This document shows, piece by piece, positions 35,268 to 43,928 of a stretch of DNA of 64,000 bases (positions are counted from its first letter, which is position 1; each line of letters starts with the position of its first letter). The notes beneath the pieces were generated by a model. That model was not told the DNA's origin, searched no databases, and saw only the letters and a program-made list of their open reading frames with translations. The stretch comes from Actinoplanes teichomyceticus ATCC 31121. GTDB lineage: Bacteria > Actinomycetota > Actinomycetes > Mycobacteriales > Micromonosporaceae. Where the stretch lies: the NCBI RefSeq assembly GCF_003711105.1, contig NZ_CP023865.1, forward strand, positions 1,772,001-1,836,000. The letters run 5' to 3'. Made by a program: the position numbers and the translations under genes.

Positions 35268-36575
35268 GTGCTGAATCGGATCGACCTGCGCGGCTCCCGC
35301 CGGGACCCGCGCGGTCTGCTGCCCCGTGCCCAGCTCGACGTCTCCGTGGCCGTCGAGAGGATTCGTCCCGTCGTCGAGGCGGTCCATCAGCATGGGTTCA
35401 CCGCGATCCGGGAGGCGACCGAGAGGTTCGACGGGATCCGGCTGGAGCGCCTGCGGGTGCCGGCCGAGGCCATCGCGGCCGCCGCCGAGACGCTCGACCC
35501 GCAGGTCCGCGCCGCCCTGCTGGAAGCGATCAAGCGGGCCCGCAAGGTGCACGCCGACCAGCGCCGCACCGACGTCACCACCCGGGTGGTGGACGGCGGC
35601 ACGGTCACCGAGCGCTGGGTGCCGGTGCGCCGGGTCGGGCTGTACGTGCCCGGCGGCCTCGCCGTCTATCCGTCCACCGTGGTCATGAACGTGGTCCCGG
35701 CCCAGGAGGCCGGCGTCGAGGGCCTGGTGGTGGCCAGCCCGCCGCAGGCGGCGAACGGCGGCCTGCCGGACTCCCGGGTGCTGGCCGCGTGCGCGCTGCT
35801 CGGCGTCACCGAGGTCTACGGGGTCGGCGGCGCCCAGGCGATCGCCATGCTGGGCCACGGCTCCTCCGGCGCTGACGAGACCGACGGCTGCGAGCCGGTC
35901 GACGTGATCACCGGGCCGGGCAACATCTGGGTCACCGCGGCCAAACGGCTGCTGCGCGGCGTGGTCGGCATCGACGCCGAGGCCGGCCCGACCGAGATCG
36001 CCATCCTGGCCGACGAGACCGCCGACCCGCGGCACGTCGCGGCCGACCTGATCAGCCAGGCCGAGCACGACCCGCTGGCCGCCAGCGTGCTGGTCACCGA
36101 CTCGGAGCCGCTCGTCGCGGCGGTCGAGGCCGAGCTGGCCACCCAGGTCCCGGCCACCAAGCACGAGGAGCGGGTGCGTACCGCGCTGACCGGCGAGCAG
36201 TCGGGCGTGGTGCTGGTCGACGACCTGGAGCAGGGGCTCGCGGTGGTCGACGCGTACGCGGCCGAGCACCTGGAGATCCAGACCCGGGACGCGCGGGAGT
36301 GGGCGATGCGGGTGCGCAACGCCGGCGCGATCTTCGTGGGCGCCTGGTCGCCGGTGTCGCTGGGCGACTACGCGGCCGGCTCCAACCACGTGCTGCCGAC
36401 CGGCGGGTGCGCCCGGCACTCGTCCGGGCTGTCGGTGCAGTCGTTCCTGCGCGGCATCCACGTCGTGGAGTACGACGAGGCGGCGCTGCGCGACGTGGCG
36501 GGGCACGTGGTGGCCCTGGCCGACGCGGAGGACCTGCCGGCCCACGGTGACGCGATCAAGGCGAGGTTCCGGTGA
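35268..36575 (+). CDS. hisD: Histidinol dehydrogenase
   Basis: HisD oxidises L-histidinol to L-histidine in two NAD-dependent steps, the last of the pathway. The 435 residues include the family blocks [46 protein letters not shown] and [17 protein letters not shown] with the zinc-binding and catalytic His and Glu residues. It opens a compact his operon (D-C-B-H-small gene-A-F) in which most genes overlap. Confidence 0.97.
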   Translation: MLNRIDLRGSRRDPRGLLPRAQLDVSVAVERIRPVVEAVHQHGFTAIREATERFDGIRLERLRVPAEAIAAAAETLDPQVRAALLEAIKRARKVHADQRRTDVTTRVVDGGTVTERWVPVRRVGLYVPGGLAVYPSTVVMNVVPAQEAGVEGLVVASPPQAANGGLPDSRVLAACALLGVTEVYGVGGAQAIAMLGHGSSGADETDGCEPVDVITGPGNIWVTAAKRLLRGVVGIDAEAGPTEIAILADETADPRHVAADLISQAEHDPLAASVLVTDSEPLVAAVEAELATQVPATKHEERVRTALTGEQSGVVLVDDLEQGLAVVDAYAAEHLEIQTRDAREWAMRVRNAGAIFVGAWSPVSLGDYAAGSNHVLPTGGCARHSSGLSVQSFLRGIHVVEYDEAALRDVAGHVVALADAEDLPAHGDAIKARFR

Positions 36576-37645
36576 CCGCGATCGACGATCTGCCGATCCG
36601 CGACGATCTGCGCGGCAAGTCGCCGTACGGCGCTCCGCAACTCGACGTCGACGTCCGGCTGAACACCAACGAGAACTCGTACCCGGTGCCCGACGACGTG
36701 GTGGAGGCGATCGGCAAGGCCGTCCAGGCCGAGCTGCGCGACCTGAACCGCTACCCGGACCGGGACGCCGTCGCGCTGCGCGCCGAGCTGGCGGGCTACC
36801 TGGGTCACGGGCTGACCACGGCGCAGGTGTGGGCCGCCAACGGGTCGAACGAGGTGCAGCAGCAGCTGCTCCAGGCGTTCGGCGGTCCGGGTCGCACCGC
36901 GCTCGGCTTCGGCCCGTCGTACTCGATGCACCCGCTGCTGGCGCAGGGCACCGGCACCCGCTGGATCGGCGCGCTGCGCGACCCGGACTTCGGCCTGCGC
37001 CCCGAGGCCGCAGTCGCGCAGATCGAGGAGCACGACCCCGACCTGGTCTTCGTCTGCTCGCCGAACAACCCGACCGGCACCGCGCTGGACCCCGCCGTGA
37101 TCGACGCGGTGCTCTCCGCGGCGCGCGGCATGGTGGTCGTCGACGAGGCGTACACCGAGTTCGCCCGGCCCGGCACGGCGAGCGCGCTGACGTGGCTGCC
37201 CGCTCACCCGCGCCTGGTGGTGAGCCGGACGATGAGCAAGGCGTTCGGCTTCGCCGGCGGCCGGCTCGGCTACCTGGCCGCCGACCCGGCCGTGGTGGAC
37301 GCGGTGCAGCTGGTCCGCCTGCCGTACCACCTTTCCACGCTCACCCAGGCCGCGGCGCGCGCGGCGGTCGCACACCGCGACTCGCTGCTCGCCACCGTCG
37401 CGGCGATCAAGGAGCAGCGCGACCGGATCGTCACCACGCTGCGCGGGCGCGGCGTCCGGGTGGCCGATTCGGACGCCAACTTCGTGCTGTTCCGGACCGG
37501 CGACGACCAGCGGGCCGCCTGGCAGGCGTTCCTCGACCGGGGCGTGCTGATCCGGGACGTGGGCCTGGCCGGCTGGCTGCGGGTCACCGCCGGCACCGAG
37601 TCCGAGACTTCCGCATTCCTGAACGCCGCCGAGGAGATCCTGTGA
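36572..37645 (+). CDS. hisC: Histidinol-phosphate aminotransferase
   Basis: HisC transaminates imidazole acetol phosphate with glutamate. This is a 357-residue class I/II fold; the PLP lysine is Lys223 in [28 protein letters not shown] and [13 protein letters not shown] are further signatures. The GTG at 36572 overlaps the hisD stop by four bases and its own stop overlaps hisB. Confidence 0.95.
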   Translation: MTAIDDLPIRDDLRGKSPYGAPQLDVDVRLNTNENSYPVPDDVVEAIGKAVQAELRDLNRYPDRDAVALRAELAGYLGHGLTTAQVWAANGSNEVQQQLLQAFGGPGRTALGFGPSYSMHPLLAQGTGTRWIGALRDPDFGLRPEAAVAQIEEHDPDLVFVCSPNNPTGTALDPAVIDAVLSAARGMVVVDEAYTEFARPGTASALTWLPAHPRLVVSRTMSKAFGFAGGRLGYLAADPAVVDAVQLVRLPYHLSTLTQAAARAAVAHRDSLLATVAAIKEQRDRIVTTLRGRGVRVADSDANFVLFRTGDDQRAAWQAFLDRGVLIRDVGLAGWLRVTAGTESETSAFLNAAEEIL

Positions 37646-38253
37646 GCCGGACAGCGCGGATCGAGCGCGTCACCAACGAGACCAAGGTGCTGGTCGAGAT
37701 CGACCTCGACGGCACCGGCAAGGGCGACCTGAGCACCGGGGTCGGCTTCTACGACCACATGCTCAACCAGCTCGCCAAGCACGGCGGGTTCGACCTGACC
37801 GTGCGGACCGAGGGTGACCTGGAGATCGACTCGCACCACACCATGGAGGACACCGCGATCGCTCTCGGTGAGGCGTTCGCCAACGCGCTCGGCGACAAGC
37901 GCGGCATCCGGCGGTACGGCTCGGCCACCATCCCGATGGACGAGGTGCTGGTCCGGGCGGCCGTCGACCTCTCCGGCCGGCCCTACGTGGTGCACGACGA
38001 GCCGCTGCTCACGCCGTACATCGGGCCGGTCTACGCGACCAGCATGACCCGGCACATCTTCGAGGCGTTCGGGCACGCGGCCAAGGTCACCCTGCACGTC
38101 GACGTGCTGCGGGCCTGCCGTCCGGGCGGCCACCCGGACGCCCACCACGTGGTGGAGGCGCAGTTCAAGGCGTTCTCCCGGGCGCTGCGCGAGGCGGTCG
38201 AGATCGAGCAGCGCTTCGCCGGGGCGCTGCCCTCCACCAAGGGCGTGCTCTGA
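37642..38253 (+). CDS. hisB: Imidazoleglycerol-phosphate dehydratase
   Basis: HisB dehydrates imidazole glycerol phosphate in a manganese-dependent reaction. The GTG at 37642 overlaps the hisC stop and gives 203 residues. The metal-binding His-rich blocks [25 protein letters not shown] and [14 protein letters not shown] are intact. It is the single-function form, without the histidinol-phosphatase domain. Confidence 0.96.
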   Translation: MSRTARIERVTNETKVLVEIDLDGTGKGDLSTGVGFYDHMLNQLAKHGGFDLTVRTEGDLEIDSHHTMEDTAIALGEAFANALGDKRGIRRYGSATIPMDEVLVRAAVDLSGRPYVVHDEPLLTPYIGPVYATSMTRHIFEAFGHAAKVTLHVDVLRACRPGGHPDAHHVVEAQFKAFSRALREAVEIEQRFAGALPSTKGVL

Positions 38254-38879
38254 TGGCCAAGCGGGTGGTGATCCTCGACTACGGCTCGGGGAACCTGCGC
38301 AGCGCCGAGCGCGCGGTGGCGCGTACCGGGGTGGACGTCACCGTGACGAGCGACCTGGACGCGGCGGCCGCCGCCGACGGCCTGGTCGTGCCCGGCGTCG
38401 GCGCCTACGCCGCGTGCATGGCCGGGATCGAGGAGCTGGGCGCCGGCCCGGTGATCGCCGAGCGGGTCGCCGCGGATCGCCCGGTGCTCGGCATCTGCGT
38501 CGGCATGCAGGTGCTGTTCGAGTCCGGGGTGGAGCACGGCGTGGAGACCAAGGGGCTGGGGCTGCTGCCCGGCTCGGTCACCCGGCTGGACGCGGTCCGG
38601 ATCCCGCACATGGGGTGGAACACCGTCACGGTGCCGGCCGGCTCGCGGCTGCTGGCCGGGCTGGCCGGGGACACCCGGTTCTACTTCGTCCACTCGTACG
38701 CCGCCCAGGACCTGGACGCGCTGGCCGGCGCCGGCGCCCGGGTCACCACCGCGGCGCACGACCGGCCGTTCGCGGCCGCGGTGGAGCTCGGCTCGCTCAG
38801 CGCCGCGCAGTTCCACCCGGAGAAGTCCGCCGACGCCGGGTATGCGCTGCTGAGCAACTGGGCGCACACCCTTCCGTGA
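38253..38879 (+). CDS. hisH: Imidazole glycerol phosphate synthase, glutaminase subunit
   Basis: HisH supplies ammonia from glutamine to HisF. The 208-residue class I amidotransferase shows nucleophile Cys82 in GICVGMQ and His188/Glu190 in QFHPEKS, with LDYGSGNLRSAERA at the N-terminus. The ATG overlaps the hisB stop by one base. Confidence 0.95.
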   Translation: MAKRVVILDYGSGNLRSAERAVARTGVDVTVTSDLDAAAAADGLVVPGVGAYAACMAGIEELGAGPVIAERVAADRPVLGICVGMQVLFESGVEHGVETKGLGLLPGSVTRLDAVRIPHMGWNTVTVPAGSRLLAGLAGDTRFYFVHSYAAQDLDALAGAGARVTTAAHDRPFAAAVELGSLSAAQFHPEKSADAGYALLSNWAHTLP

Positions 38880-39196
38880 GCAAGGAACGCGCGCGACGGC
38901 GAGCCGAACGGCTCGCCGTCCTGGAACGCGAGAAGGCGGCCCGCGCCCGGAAGGTGGCCCGCCGGCAGCGGCGCCGTGCCCTGTTGAAGAAGCTCACGCT
39001 GCCGACCATCGGCAGTCCCGGCCGGCTGTACCGCCGCAGCCGGGCGCAGCGGATCGGCATCGTGGTCGTCCCGCTGCTCGCCGTCGCCGCGGTCTGGGTG
39101 TTCGTCCCGGACCCGGCGCTGCGCGTCCTGCTCACCGCACTGCTCGTCCTCGCCGCGCCGGCCCTGGTCGTCGTGGTGCTGGGCCGCCGCTCATAG
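38876..39196 (+). CDS. Small basic two-helix membrane protein in the his operon
   Basis: The GTG at 38876 overlaps the hisH stop and encodes 106 residues. The first 55 are strongly basic and helical (R-A-R-R-R-A-E-R-L blocks), followed by two membrane helices (about 60-78 and 83-101). No enzyme motif is present. Its tight coupling between hisH and priA shows co-expression, but no histidine-related function can be inferred. Confidence 0.75.
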   Translation: MSKERARRRAERLAVLEREKAARARKVARRQRRRALLKKLTLPTIGSPGRLYRRSRAQRIGIVVVPLLAVAAVWVFVPDPALRVLLTALLVLAAPALVVVVLGRRS

Positions 39197-39209
39197 GGAG
39201 AAGATCCAC

Positions 39210-39929
39210 GTGACACTGCAACTGCTGCCCGCCGTCGACGTCGCGGACGGTCAGGCGGTCCGCCTGGTCCAGGGCGCCGCGGGCTCGGAGACCGCCTACG
39301 GAGACCCGCTGGAGGCCGCTCTGGCCTGGCAGAACGACGGCGCCGAGTGGATCCACCTGGTGGACCTGGACGCCGCGTTCGGCCGCGGCTCGAACGCCGA
39401 CCTGCTCGCCCGCGTGGTGGCCCAGCTGGACGTGAAGGTGGAGCTCTCCGGGGGGATCCGCGACGACGAGTCGCTGACCCGGGCGCTGGCCACCGGCGCC
39501 CAGCGGGTGAACATCGGCACCGCCGCGCTGGAGGACCCGCAGTGGTGCGACCGGATCTGCGGCGAGTACGGCGACCGCGTCGCCATCGGCCTGGACGTGC
39601 GCGGCCGCACCCTGTCCGCGCGCGGCTGGACCCGCGACGGCGGCGACCTGTACGAGGTGCTGGCCCGCCTGGACAAAGCCGGCGCGTCTCGGTATGTGGT
39701 CACCGACATCACCAAGGACGGCACCATGCGCGGCCCGAACCTGGACCTGCTGCGTGAGGTGTGCGCCGCCACCGACCGGCCGGTGATCGCCAGCGGTGGC
39801 GTCTCCACCCTGGACGATCTGCGCGCGCTGGCCACCCTGGAGCCGATCGGGGTGGAGGGCGTGATCGCGGGCAAGGCGCTGTACGCCGGCGCCTTCACCG
39901 TCCGCGAGGCCCTCGAGGCGCTGGCATGA
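39210..39929 (+). CDS. priA: Phosphoribosyl isomerase PriA (HisA, probably also TrpF)
   Basis: In actinobacteria this TIM-barrel enzyme isomerises ProFAR for histidine and usually also phosphoribosylanthranilate for tryptophan. The 239 residues contain [18 protein letters not shown] with Asp10, [13 protein letters not shown], and the phosphate-binding [16 protein letters not shown]. No trpF is seen among the trp genes of this window, which agrees with dual use. The GTG at 39210 follows GGGAGAAG; the stop overlaps hisF. Confidence 0.93.
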   Translation: MTLQLLPAVDVADGQAVRLVQGAAGSETAYGDPLEAALAWQNDGAEWIHLVDLDAAFGRGSNADLLARVVAQLDVKVELSGGIRDDESLTRALATGAQRVNIGTAALEDPQWCDRICGEYGDRVAIGLDVRGRTLSARGWTRDGGDLYEVLARLDKAGASRYVVTDITKDGTMRGPNLDLLREVCAATDRPVIASGGVSTLDDLRALATLEPIGVEGVIAGKALYAGAFTVREALEALA

Positions 39930-40687
39930 CGGTCGCGGTGCGGGTCATCCCCTGCCTGGACGTGGACGCCGGGCGGGTGGTGAAGGGCGTCAACTTCGTC
40001 GACCTGCGGGACGCCGGCGATCCGGTGGATCTGGCCGCGGCCTACGACGCGGCCGGCGCCGACGAGCTGACCTTCCTCGACGTGACCGCCTCGTCCGACG
40101 ACCGGGGCACCATGCTCGACGTGGTGCGGCGTACCGCCGAGACGGTGTTCATCCCGCTCACCGTGGGCGGCGGGGTGCGCTCGGCGGAGAACGTGGACGT
40201 CCTGCTGCGCGCCGGCGCCGACAAGGTCGGGGTGAACACCGCCGCGATCAACCGGCCGGAGCTGATCCGGGAGATCGCCGAGCGGTTCGGCAACCAGGTG
40301 CTGGTGCTGTCCCTGGACGTGCGCCGGGCGGCGGGGCAGCCGTCCGGCTGGGAGGTCACCACGCACGGTGGGCGGCGCAGCGCCGGGCTGGACGCGGTGG
40401 AGTGGGCGGCCCGGGTCGCCGAGCTGGGCGCCGGCGAGATCCTGCTGAACTCGATGGACGCCGACGGCACCAAGGCCGGTTTCGATCTGGAGCTGATCCG
40501 CGCGGTGCGTGCCGCCGTGGACATCCCGGTGATCGCCAGCGGCGGCGCCGGCGCGGTCGAGCACTTCCCGCCGGCGATCGAGGCGGGCGCGGACGCGGTG
40601 CTGGCGGCCAGCGTGTTCCACTTCGGCGAGCTGACCATCGGCGAGGTCAAGGAAACCCTGCGCGGCGCCGGCCAGCCGGTCCGCTGA
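39926..40687 (+). CDS. hisF: Imidazole glycerol phosphate synthase, cyclase subunit
   Basis: HisF uses HisH-derived ammonia to form imidazole glycerol phosphate and AICAR. The ATG at 39926 overlaps the priA stop and encodes 253 residues: [15 protein letters not shown] with Asp12, [29 protein letters not shown] with the second catalytic Asp, and [12 protein letters not shown]. It is the last gene of the his operon here; hisG and hisE are elsewhere and hisI heads the trp cluster. Confidence 0.96.
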   Translation: MTVAVRVIPCLDVDAGRVVKGVNFVDLRDAGDPVDLAAAYDAAGADELTFLDVTASSDDRGTMLDVVRRTAETVFIPLTVGGGVRSAENVDVLLRAGADKVGVNTAAINRPELIREIAERFGNQVLVLSLDVRRAAGQPSGWEVTTHGGRRSAGLDAVEWAARVAELGAGEILLNSMDADGTKAGFDLELIRAVRAAVDIPVIASGGAGAVEHFPPAIEAGADAVLAASVFHFGELTIGEVKETLRGAGQPVR

Positions 40688-40729
40688 CGATTTCCCGTAC
40701 GACCGGCGGAGTCCCGCCCGCAGGCTCGC

Positions 40730-40752
40730 GCCACGCCACGCCACGCCACGCC
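40730..40752. repeat. Short CCACG tandem repeat
   Basis: About four and a half copies of the 5-base unit CCACG lie between hisF and the convergent unknown gene. It is a simple-sequence tract with no visible function. Confidence 0.5.
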
Positions 40753-40798
40753 CCGTGCCGTCCCGCCGGGCCGGGGCGGGCGTACCGGAGCCGCCCGG

Positions 40799-41227
40799 TC
40801 AGCGGCCGTCGGCCAGCCGCAGGCTGTACTCCCGGACGGCGGCCGTGTAGGTGGCCTCGTCCAGGCTCCAATCCGTCCAGCCGGGTTCGGCGGCCCGGTT
40901 GAGCTGCGCCTGCAGGGTCATCACCGCGGACGACAGGCCGCTGAACGGCCGCGTCCGCCACAGCTGCTCACCGGCCGGGGCGACCTCGATCACGTCGTCC
41001 GCCACGGTGATCAGGCCGGCGCCGGCCAGCCGCCGGACCGCCTCCTCGAGGTCGGCGCGGCTCGGCACGCCGTGGTGCAGGAAGTCGGCGGCGGCCAGCA
41101 GATCGGCGAGCGTCGCTCCGGTCATCGGCAACGCGGCGTGCAGCGCGCGGTCGCGCTCCAGTCGCTCGGCGATGACCGCGGAGACGAAGATCCACGCGTC
41201 GTTCCAGTTCCAGTCACCGTCCCCCAT
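40799..41227 (-). CDS. Unknown protein with possible winged-helix fold
   Basis: From the ATG at 41227 (after GGGGGACGG-like sequence) the product has 142 residues; the frame is open further upstream but without plausible content. The sequence is predicted helical (FVSAVIAERLERDRAL, TLADLLAAADFL, RADLEEAVRRLAGAGLITV), with the last part resembling a winged-helix recognition region. A Trp-rich start (GDWNWNDAW) is notable. No family is recognised. Confidence 0.65.
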   Translation of the reverse strand: MGDGDWNWNDAWIFVSAVIAERLERDRALHAALPMTGATLADLLAAADFLHHGVPSRADLEEAVRRLAGAGLITVADDVIEVAPAGEQLWRTRPFSGLSSAVMTLQAQLNRAAEPGWTDWSLDEATYTAAVREYSLRLADGR

Positions 41228-41359
41228 GTCGCCATGATGCCGTGCCGTCGGCACGGCGGGAAGCGATTGTGTCCGGATGATCACCGGCCGATGACGCCTC
41301 GCAAAGCCGGATTCTCCCGCCTTTCCCTGGCATAGCGGACACATCGGGGTTGCTCTGTC

Positions 41360-41983
41360 TCAGCGTGCGGGCACCGCGTCGGCGTGCGGCGGCCGAGCGT
41401 GCGCGGCGACCGTCAACCGGGGCAGGAACAGGTGCGTGAGCGGGCCGATCGCCAGCGCGTACGCGATCGTGCCGACCCCGGCCGTGCCGCCCAGCAGCAT
41501 CCCGGCGCCGAGCACCAGCAGCTCGATCCCGGTCCGGACGACCCGCAGCGGCACCCTCGGGAACCGCGCGGCCAGCCCGGTCATCAGGCCGTCCCGGGGT
41601 CCGGGCCCCATCCGGCTGCCGATGTAGAGCCCCGTCGCGAAACCGTTCAGCAGGATGCCGCCGACCAGGTAGCCGACCCGGGCCGCGATCGTCGTGCCGG
41701 CCGGCAGCGCGGCCAGCGCGACGTCCGCGGTGAGGCCGACGAGCACCAGGTTGGCCACCGTGCCGACGCCGGGCCGCTGCCGCAGCGGGATCCACAGCAG
41801 CAGCACCGGGATGCCGGTCAGCAGCACCACCCAGCCGAAGCTGATCCCGGTCACCTCGGAGAGGCCCTGGTGGAGCACGTCCCACGGGTTGAGGCCGAGC
41901 CCGGACTCCACCATCAGCGCGACGCTGCCGCCGTAGAGGACCAGACCGAGCAGGAGGCGGGTGACGCGTTGAACCAAGATCAT
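41360..41983 (-). CDS. YczE/YitT-like membrane protein
   Basis: The 207 residues form about five membrane helices with LVLYGGSVALMVESGLGLNPWDVL, the typical start of YczE-type proteins (conserved over residues 14-37), and GPGPRDGLMTGLA. This family is known to be genetically linked to MocR regulators of the YczR type, exactly as here: the regulator gene is divergent, 58 bases away. Substrate unknown. Confidence 0.85.
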   Translation of the reverse strand: MILVQRVTRLLLGLVLYGGSVALMVESGLGLNPWDVLHQGLSEVTGISFGWVVLLTGIPVLLLWIPLRQRPGVGTVANLVLVGLTADVALAALPAGTTIAARVGYLVGGILLNGFATGLYIGSRMGPGPRDGLMTGLAARFPRVPLRVVRTGIELLVLGAGMLLGGTAGVGTIAYALAIGPLTHLFLPRLTVAAHARPPHADAVPAR

Positions 41984-41993
41984 GTGGCCACTC

Positions 41994-42026
41994 TTGATGC
42001 CAATTCGGCGGTGTTAAAGTGCCAAT
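41994..42026. promoter_or_regulatory. MocR operator: two TGCCAAT direct repeats
   Basis: TGCCAAT at 41998-42004 and at 42020-42026 are direct repeats 22 bases apart, followed by related GCG/CGCC. Direct repeats on one helix face are usual for MocR dimers. A TAAAGT -10 box (42015-42020) of the regulator promoter lies between them, suggesting autoregulation. Confidence 0.6.
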
Positions 42027-42041
42027 CGCCGGGAGGTGGCT

Positions 42042-43493
42042 ATGACAACGTCGGTTCGTGGGGACCAATTGGCTCGATTGCTCGGCCGGTGGCATTCGCT
42101 GCCGGGCCGGCACCGCAGCCCCGACTACGCCGCGCTCGCCGCCGCGGTGCGCGGGCTGCTCGCCGACGGGCGGCTCGCCCTCGGGGTGCGGCTGCCGGCC
42201 GAACGGGAGCTGGCCGAGTCGCTCGGGGTCAGCCGGACCACGGTGTCCGCGGCGTACCGGGCGCTGCGCGAGACCGGTCACCTGACCAGCCGCCGCGGCG
42301 CCGGCAGCTGGACCACCCTGCCCACCGGGCACCGGGTGGCCACCTCCGGCCTGTGGACCCCGGACGACGACCTCGACATGATCGACATGGGGGTGGCCGC
42401 CTCGGCCGCTCCGGTCGAGCTGGTGCCGGCCGCCCGCGCCGCCGCCGACGACCTGCCACGCTACCTGGGCAGCGCGGGATACCACCCGACCGGCCTGCCG
42501 GAGCTGCGTGACGCGGTGGCGGCCGCCTACACCGCCCGCGGCGTGCCCACCTGCGCCGAGCAGATCCTCGTCACCAGCGGCACCCAGCAGGCCCTCGACC
42601 TGGTGCTGCGGCTCAGTGTCCCGGCCGGCGCGCCGGTGCTCGTGGAGACCCCGACCTACCCGAACGCGCTGGCCGCGCTCTCCGCCCGGCGGGCCCGGAT
42701 CAGCACGCACGGCATGGACACCGCGACCGGCTGGGACGGGGAGATGCTGCTCGGCGCGCTGCGGCAGACCCGGCCGCGGCTGGCATACATGATCCCGGAA
42801 TTCCACAACCCGACCGGCCACCTGATGCCGGCCGAGCTGCGCGAGCGGATGGTGGCCGCCGCGCACGCCGGTGGCACCGAGCTGGTGGTCGACGAGTCCT
42901 TCGTGGACCTGCCGCTGGACGATCCGCAGATGCCGCCGCCGGTGGCGGTCTTCGATCGGCACTCCCGGGTGATGTCGATCGGCGGGATGAGCAAACCGTA
43001 CTGGGGTGGCCTGCGGATCGGCTGGGTGCGCGCGTCGGCACCGATGGTGCAGCGGCTGGCCGCCATCCGGGTCGGTGTGGACATGGCCAGCCCGGTGCTG
43101 GAGCAGCTGGTCGCCGTGCACCTGCTGCGTCTGGCCCCGGAGATCGTCGAGGCCCGCCGCGCGCAGCTGCGGTTCCGCCGCGACGCGCTGGTCACCGCGC
43201 TGCGCGAGCAGCTGCCGGAGTGGCGGTTCTTCGTCCCGGGCGGCGGGGTGACGCTCTGGGTGGAGCTGGACGGGCCGATCTCCAGCGCGCTGTCCAGGGC
43301 CGCGGAGGACGTCGGCGTGCGGCTGGCGCCGGGACCGCGGTTCGGTCTGGACGGCACGCTGGAACGGTTCCTGCGGCTGCCGTTCACCCTGGCCGCCGAC
43401 GACCTCACCGAGGCCGTCCGCCGGATCGCCTCGGTGCGGCATGATCTGGATCGGGCGCCCCGCCCGTGGCGCAGCCCCGCGGTGATCGCCTAG
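42042..43493 (+). CDS. MocR-type PLP-dependent transcriptional regulator (YczR-like)
   Basis: The 483-residue product has a GntR winged helix (residues about 25-95, RLPAERELAESLGVSRTTVSAAYRALRE) fused to an aminotransferase-like domain with PLP lysine Lys318 in GGMSKPYWGGLRIGW. The ATG at 42042 follows GGGAGGT; a GTG at 42036 is in frame. It is divergent from the YczE-like gene and probably its regulator. The last four bases overlap the convergent VOC gene. Confidence 0.92.
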   Translation: MTTSVRGDQLARLLGRWHSLPGRHRSPDYAALAAAVRGLLADGRLALGVRLPAERELAESLGVSRTTVSAAYRALRETGHLTSRRGAGSWTTLPTGHRVATSGLWTPDDDLDMIDMGVAASAAPVELVPAARAAADDLPRYLGSAGYHPTGLPELRDAVAAAYTARGVPTCAEQILVTSGTQQALDLVLRLSVPAGAPVLVETPTYPNALAALSARRARISTHGMDTATGWDGEMLLGALRQTRPRLAYMIPEFHNPTGHLMPAELRERMVAAAHAGGTELVVDESFVDLPLDDPQMPPPVAVFDRHSRVMSIGGMSKPYWGGLRIGWVRASAPMVQRLAAIRVGVDMASPVLEQLVAVHLLRLAPEIVEARRAQLRFRRDALVTALREQLPEWRFFVPGGGVTLWVELDGPISSALSRAAEDVGVRLAPGPRFGLDGTLERFLRLPFTLAADDLTEAVRRIASVRHDLDRAPRPWRSPAVIA

Positions 43494-43828
43494 GGCGCGC
43501 TCTGGAACAGGCCGAGCAGGTTGCCGTCGGCGTCACGCACCGTCGCGGTGAGGGCGCCGCCGCCGACGTCGTGGACCGCGCGCTCCTCGGTGGCGCCGGC
43601 CGCGACCAGGGTGGCCAGCGCGGCGGCGATGTCCTCGACGTGCCAGTAGACGACCGGGCCGGCCGCGACGTCGCCGTGCGGGTCGAGGCCCAGCTCGGGG
43701 CCGCCCTGCGGGCGGAAGCCGACGTAGTACGGCTGGTCGACGTAGGGCGGCGTGGCCAGCAGTTCGGCGTAGAGGGCCTTGGCGGCGTCCAGGTCCTTGA
43801 CCGGGACGGTGATCGTACGGATCGGCAT
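43490..43828 (-). CDS. VOC (glyoxalase/bleomycin-resistance) family protein
   Basis: This 112-residue single-module VOC protein has the beta-alpha-beta-beta-beta pattern: ITVPVKDLDAAKALYAELL, YYVGFRPQGGPELGL and TATVRDADGNLLGLFQ. The family includes metal-dependent lyases, dioxygenases and drug-binding proteins; the substrate cannot be predicted. ATG at 43828. Confidence 0.88.
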   Translation of the reverse strand: MPIRTITVPVKDLDAAKALYAELLATPPYVDQPYYVGFRPQGGPELGLDPHGDVAAGPVVYWHVEDIAAALATLVAAGATEERAVHDVGGGALTATVRDADGNLLGLFQSAP

Positions 43829-43881
43829 GTGCTCAACGTATGACGAGCACTCCCGGTCCGTACCGGAAAACCGGCCGAACG

Positions 43882-43918
43882 CCGGAGAGCCGCCTCCCCA
43901 GGGGCGGCGGCTCTCCGG
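43882..43918 (-). terminator. Terminator hairpin of the acyl-CoA synthetase gene
   Basis: CCGGAGAGCCGCC and GGCGGCTCTCCGG form a perfect 13-bp stem with an 11-base loop, 10 bases beyond the stop codon of the minus-strand gene. Confidence 0.8.
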
Positions 43919-43928
43919 TCGGAATCGG

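Noticed and set aside
36547..37641. N-terminal extension of hisB over hisC
   Set aside because: The frame is open upstream only by composition; the GTG at 37642 overlapping the hisC stop gives the normal HisB length and start.
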